Assembly (NCBI GenBank): GCA_913774355.1
Contig: CAJYGB010000018.1
Span: forward strand, 186,001 to 250,000
Origin: an uncultured Chryseobacterium sp.
Lineage (GTDB): Bacteria; Bacteroidota; Bacteroidia; Flavobacteriales; Weeksellaceae
DNA length: 64,000 nt
Direction of reading: 5' to 3'
This document shows positions 63,551-64,000 of this stretch, in pieces (position 1 is the stretch's first letter; each line of letters starts with the position of its first letter). Below the pieces are notes generated by a model. That model was not told the DNA's origin, ran no database searches, and saw nothing but the letters and a program-made list of their open reading frames with translations. The position numbers were made by a program, and so were the translations under genes.

Positions 63551-64000
63551 TTAGAATTTGAAAGCCAAACCAACCTGGAATACGTTGTTTCTGATTGCAT
63601 CAGATCCGCTTGGTCTGTTTTTAGCAACATCAGTAAGACCTGCAACATACCTTGCTGTAATACCGAAGTTATCCGTGAAATAATATCCAGCCCCTAAACC
63701 AAGACCAAAGTTAAATGTATTTAAATTGTCTTTATTGATATCTTCTGAATAGCTTGAGCTTGAAGTAGAAGTACTAGAACCTGAAGTCGTTGTAACTGTT
63801 CTGTCTCCTTTATCTTTAGCTGTTACCATAAATCCGAATTCAGGACCTGCTTCTACATAGAAGTTAGGGATAAACTTGTACTGAAACATTACCGGTACTG
63901 TAATATAATCCAAATGAGTAGAATATGAATCTACTGTTCTTGTAGTTGTGCCTAGTACAGTAGCTTCGTTAATGCTTTCTACCTTAGCTCCGTACTGAGA
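63551..64000 (-). CDS. Outer-membrane beta-barrel protein (PorT-like family), third, cut by the window edge
   Basis: The reading frame stays open to the window edge, so the N-terminus and signal peptide lie outside. The 149 codons seen encode the C-terminal barrel strands: LDYITVPVMFQYKFIPNFYVEAGPEFGFMV, a Ser/Thr loop (TTTSGSSTSTSSSSYSEDI), FNFGLGLGAGYYFTDNFGITARYV, and VGLAFKF at the end. It is most similar to the second gene in its loops and to the first in its end (SDAIRNNVFQVG). No internal ATG is needed; the upstream sequence SQYGAKVES matches the paralogues. Confidence 0.85.
   Translation of the reverse strand, partial: SQYGAKVESINEATVLGTTTRTVDSYSTHLDYITVPVMFQYKFIPNFYVEAGPEFGFMVTAKDKGDRTVTTTSGSSTSTSSSSYSEDINKDNLNTFNFGLGLGAGYYFTDNFGITARYVAGLTDVAKNRPSGSDAIRNNVFQVGLAFKF

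Overview
The window looks like a chromosomal segment of a Flavobacteriia member, most likely Chryseobacterium or a close relative in the Weeksellaceae. The reasons are the low-GC coding sequence, promoters of the Bacteroidota type (TTTG, about 19 bases, TAnnTTTG), almost no Shine-Dalgarno sequences, secreted proteins ending in type IX secretion (T9SS) sorting domains, a fused ResB-CcsA cytochrome c assembly protein, and a long HisG with a bifunctional HisB. This is a reading of gene content; no database search was possible. I see no phage, transposase, CRISPR array or defence island.

Layout. 1-6.6 kb (minus strand): two unknown exported proteins, an LptF/LptG permease, a LolA-like carrier and FtsK. 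6.9-11.5 kb: ResB-CcsA, an SPFH protein and a ribbon-helix-helix protein. 11.6-15.8 kb: a small membrane protein, a lysine-catabolism pair (aldehyde dehydrogenase and lysine 6-transaminase), a DUF2007 protein and an acetyltransferase. 15.9-22.2 kb: a MarR/GbsR-type regulator and a complete RND efflux operon, followed by tRNA-Ala(GGC). 22.5-24.8 kb: a lipoprotein, an NlpC/P60 hydrolase and dapD. 24.8-28.8 kb: four envelope-glycan genes. 28.8-36.6 kb: a complete histidine operon, hisGDCBHAF(IE), preceded by a histidine-rich leader peptide and a transcription attenuator, and interrupted between hisA and hisF by a tandem repeat. 36.8-38.9 kb: two M28 peptidases. 39-43 kb (minus): thrS, infC, a repeat-filled gap, rpmI, rplT. 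43.3-49.4 kb: a large unknown helical protein and leuACDB. 49.6-51.4 kb (minus): a four-gene operon of poorly known function. 51.7-58 kb: a secreted reprolysin-like protease, an acyl-CoA dehydrogenase and a secreted endonuclease I. 58.1-61.8 kb: satD with DUF3307, purC and purF. 61.9-64 kb (minus): three tandem outer-membrane beta-barrel genes, the last cut by the window edge.

How it works together. Much of the window is amino-acid and purine biosynthesis (his, leu, dapD, purC/F) mixed with envelope functions (LPS export, lipoprotein transport, efflux, glycan transfer, T9SS cargo). The most interesting regulatory features are non-coding: a classical his attenuator in an organism that rarely uses Shine-Dalgarno signals, two identical operator-like palindromes overlapping the satD promoter, an apparent AUU start codon for infC, and short palindromic repeats that split both the his operon and the infC-rpmI-rplT block.
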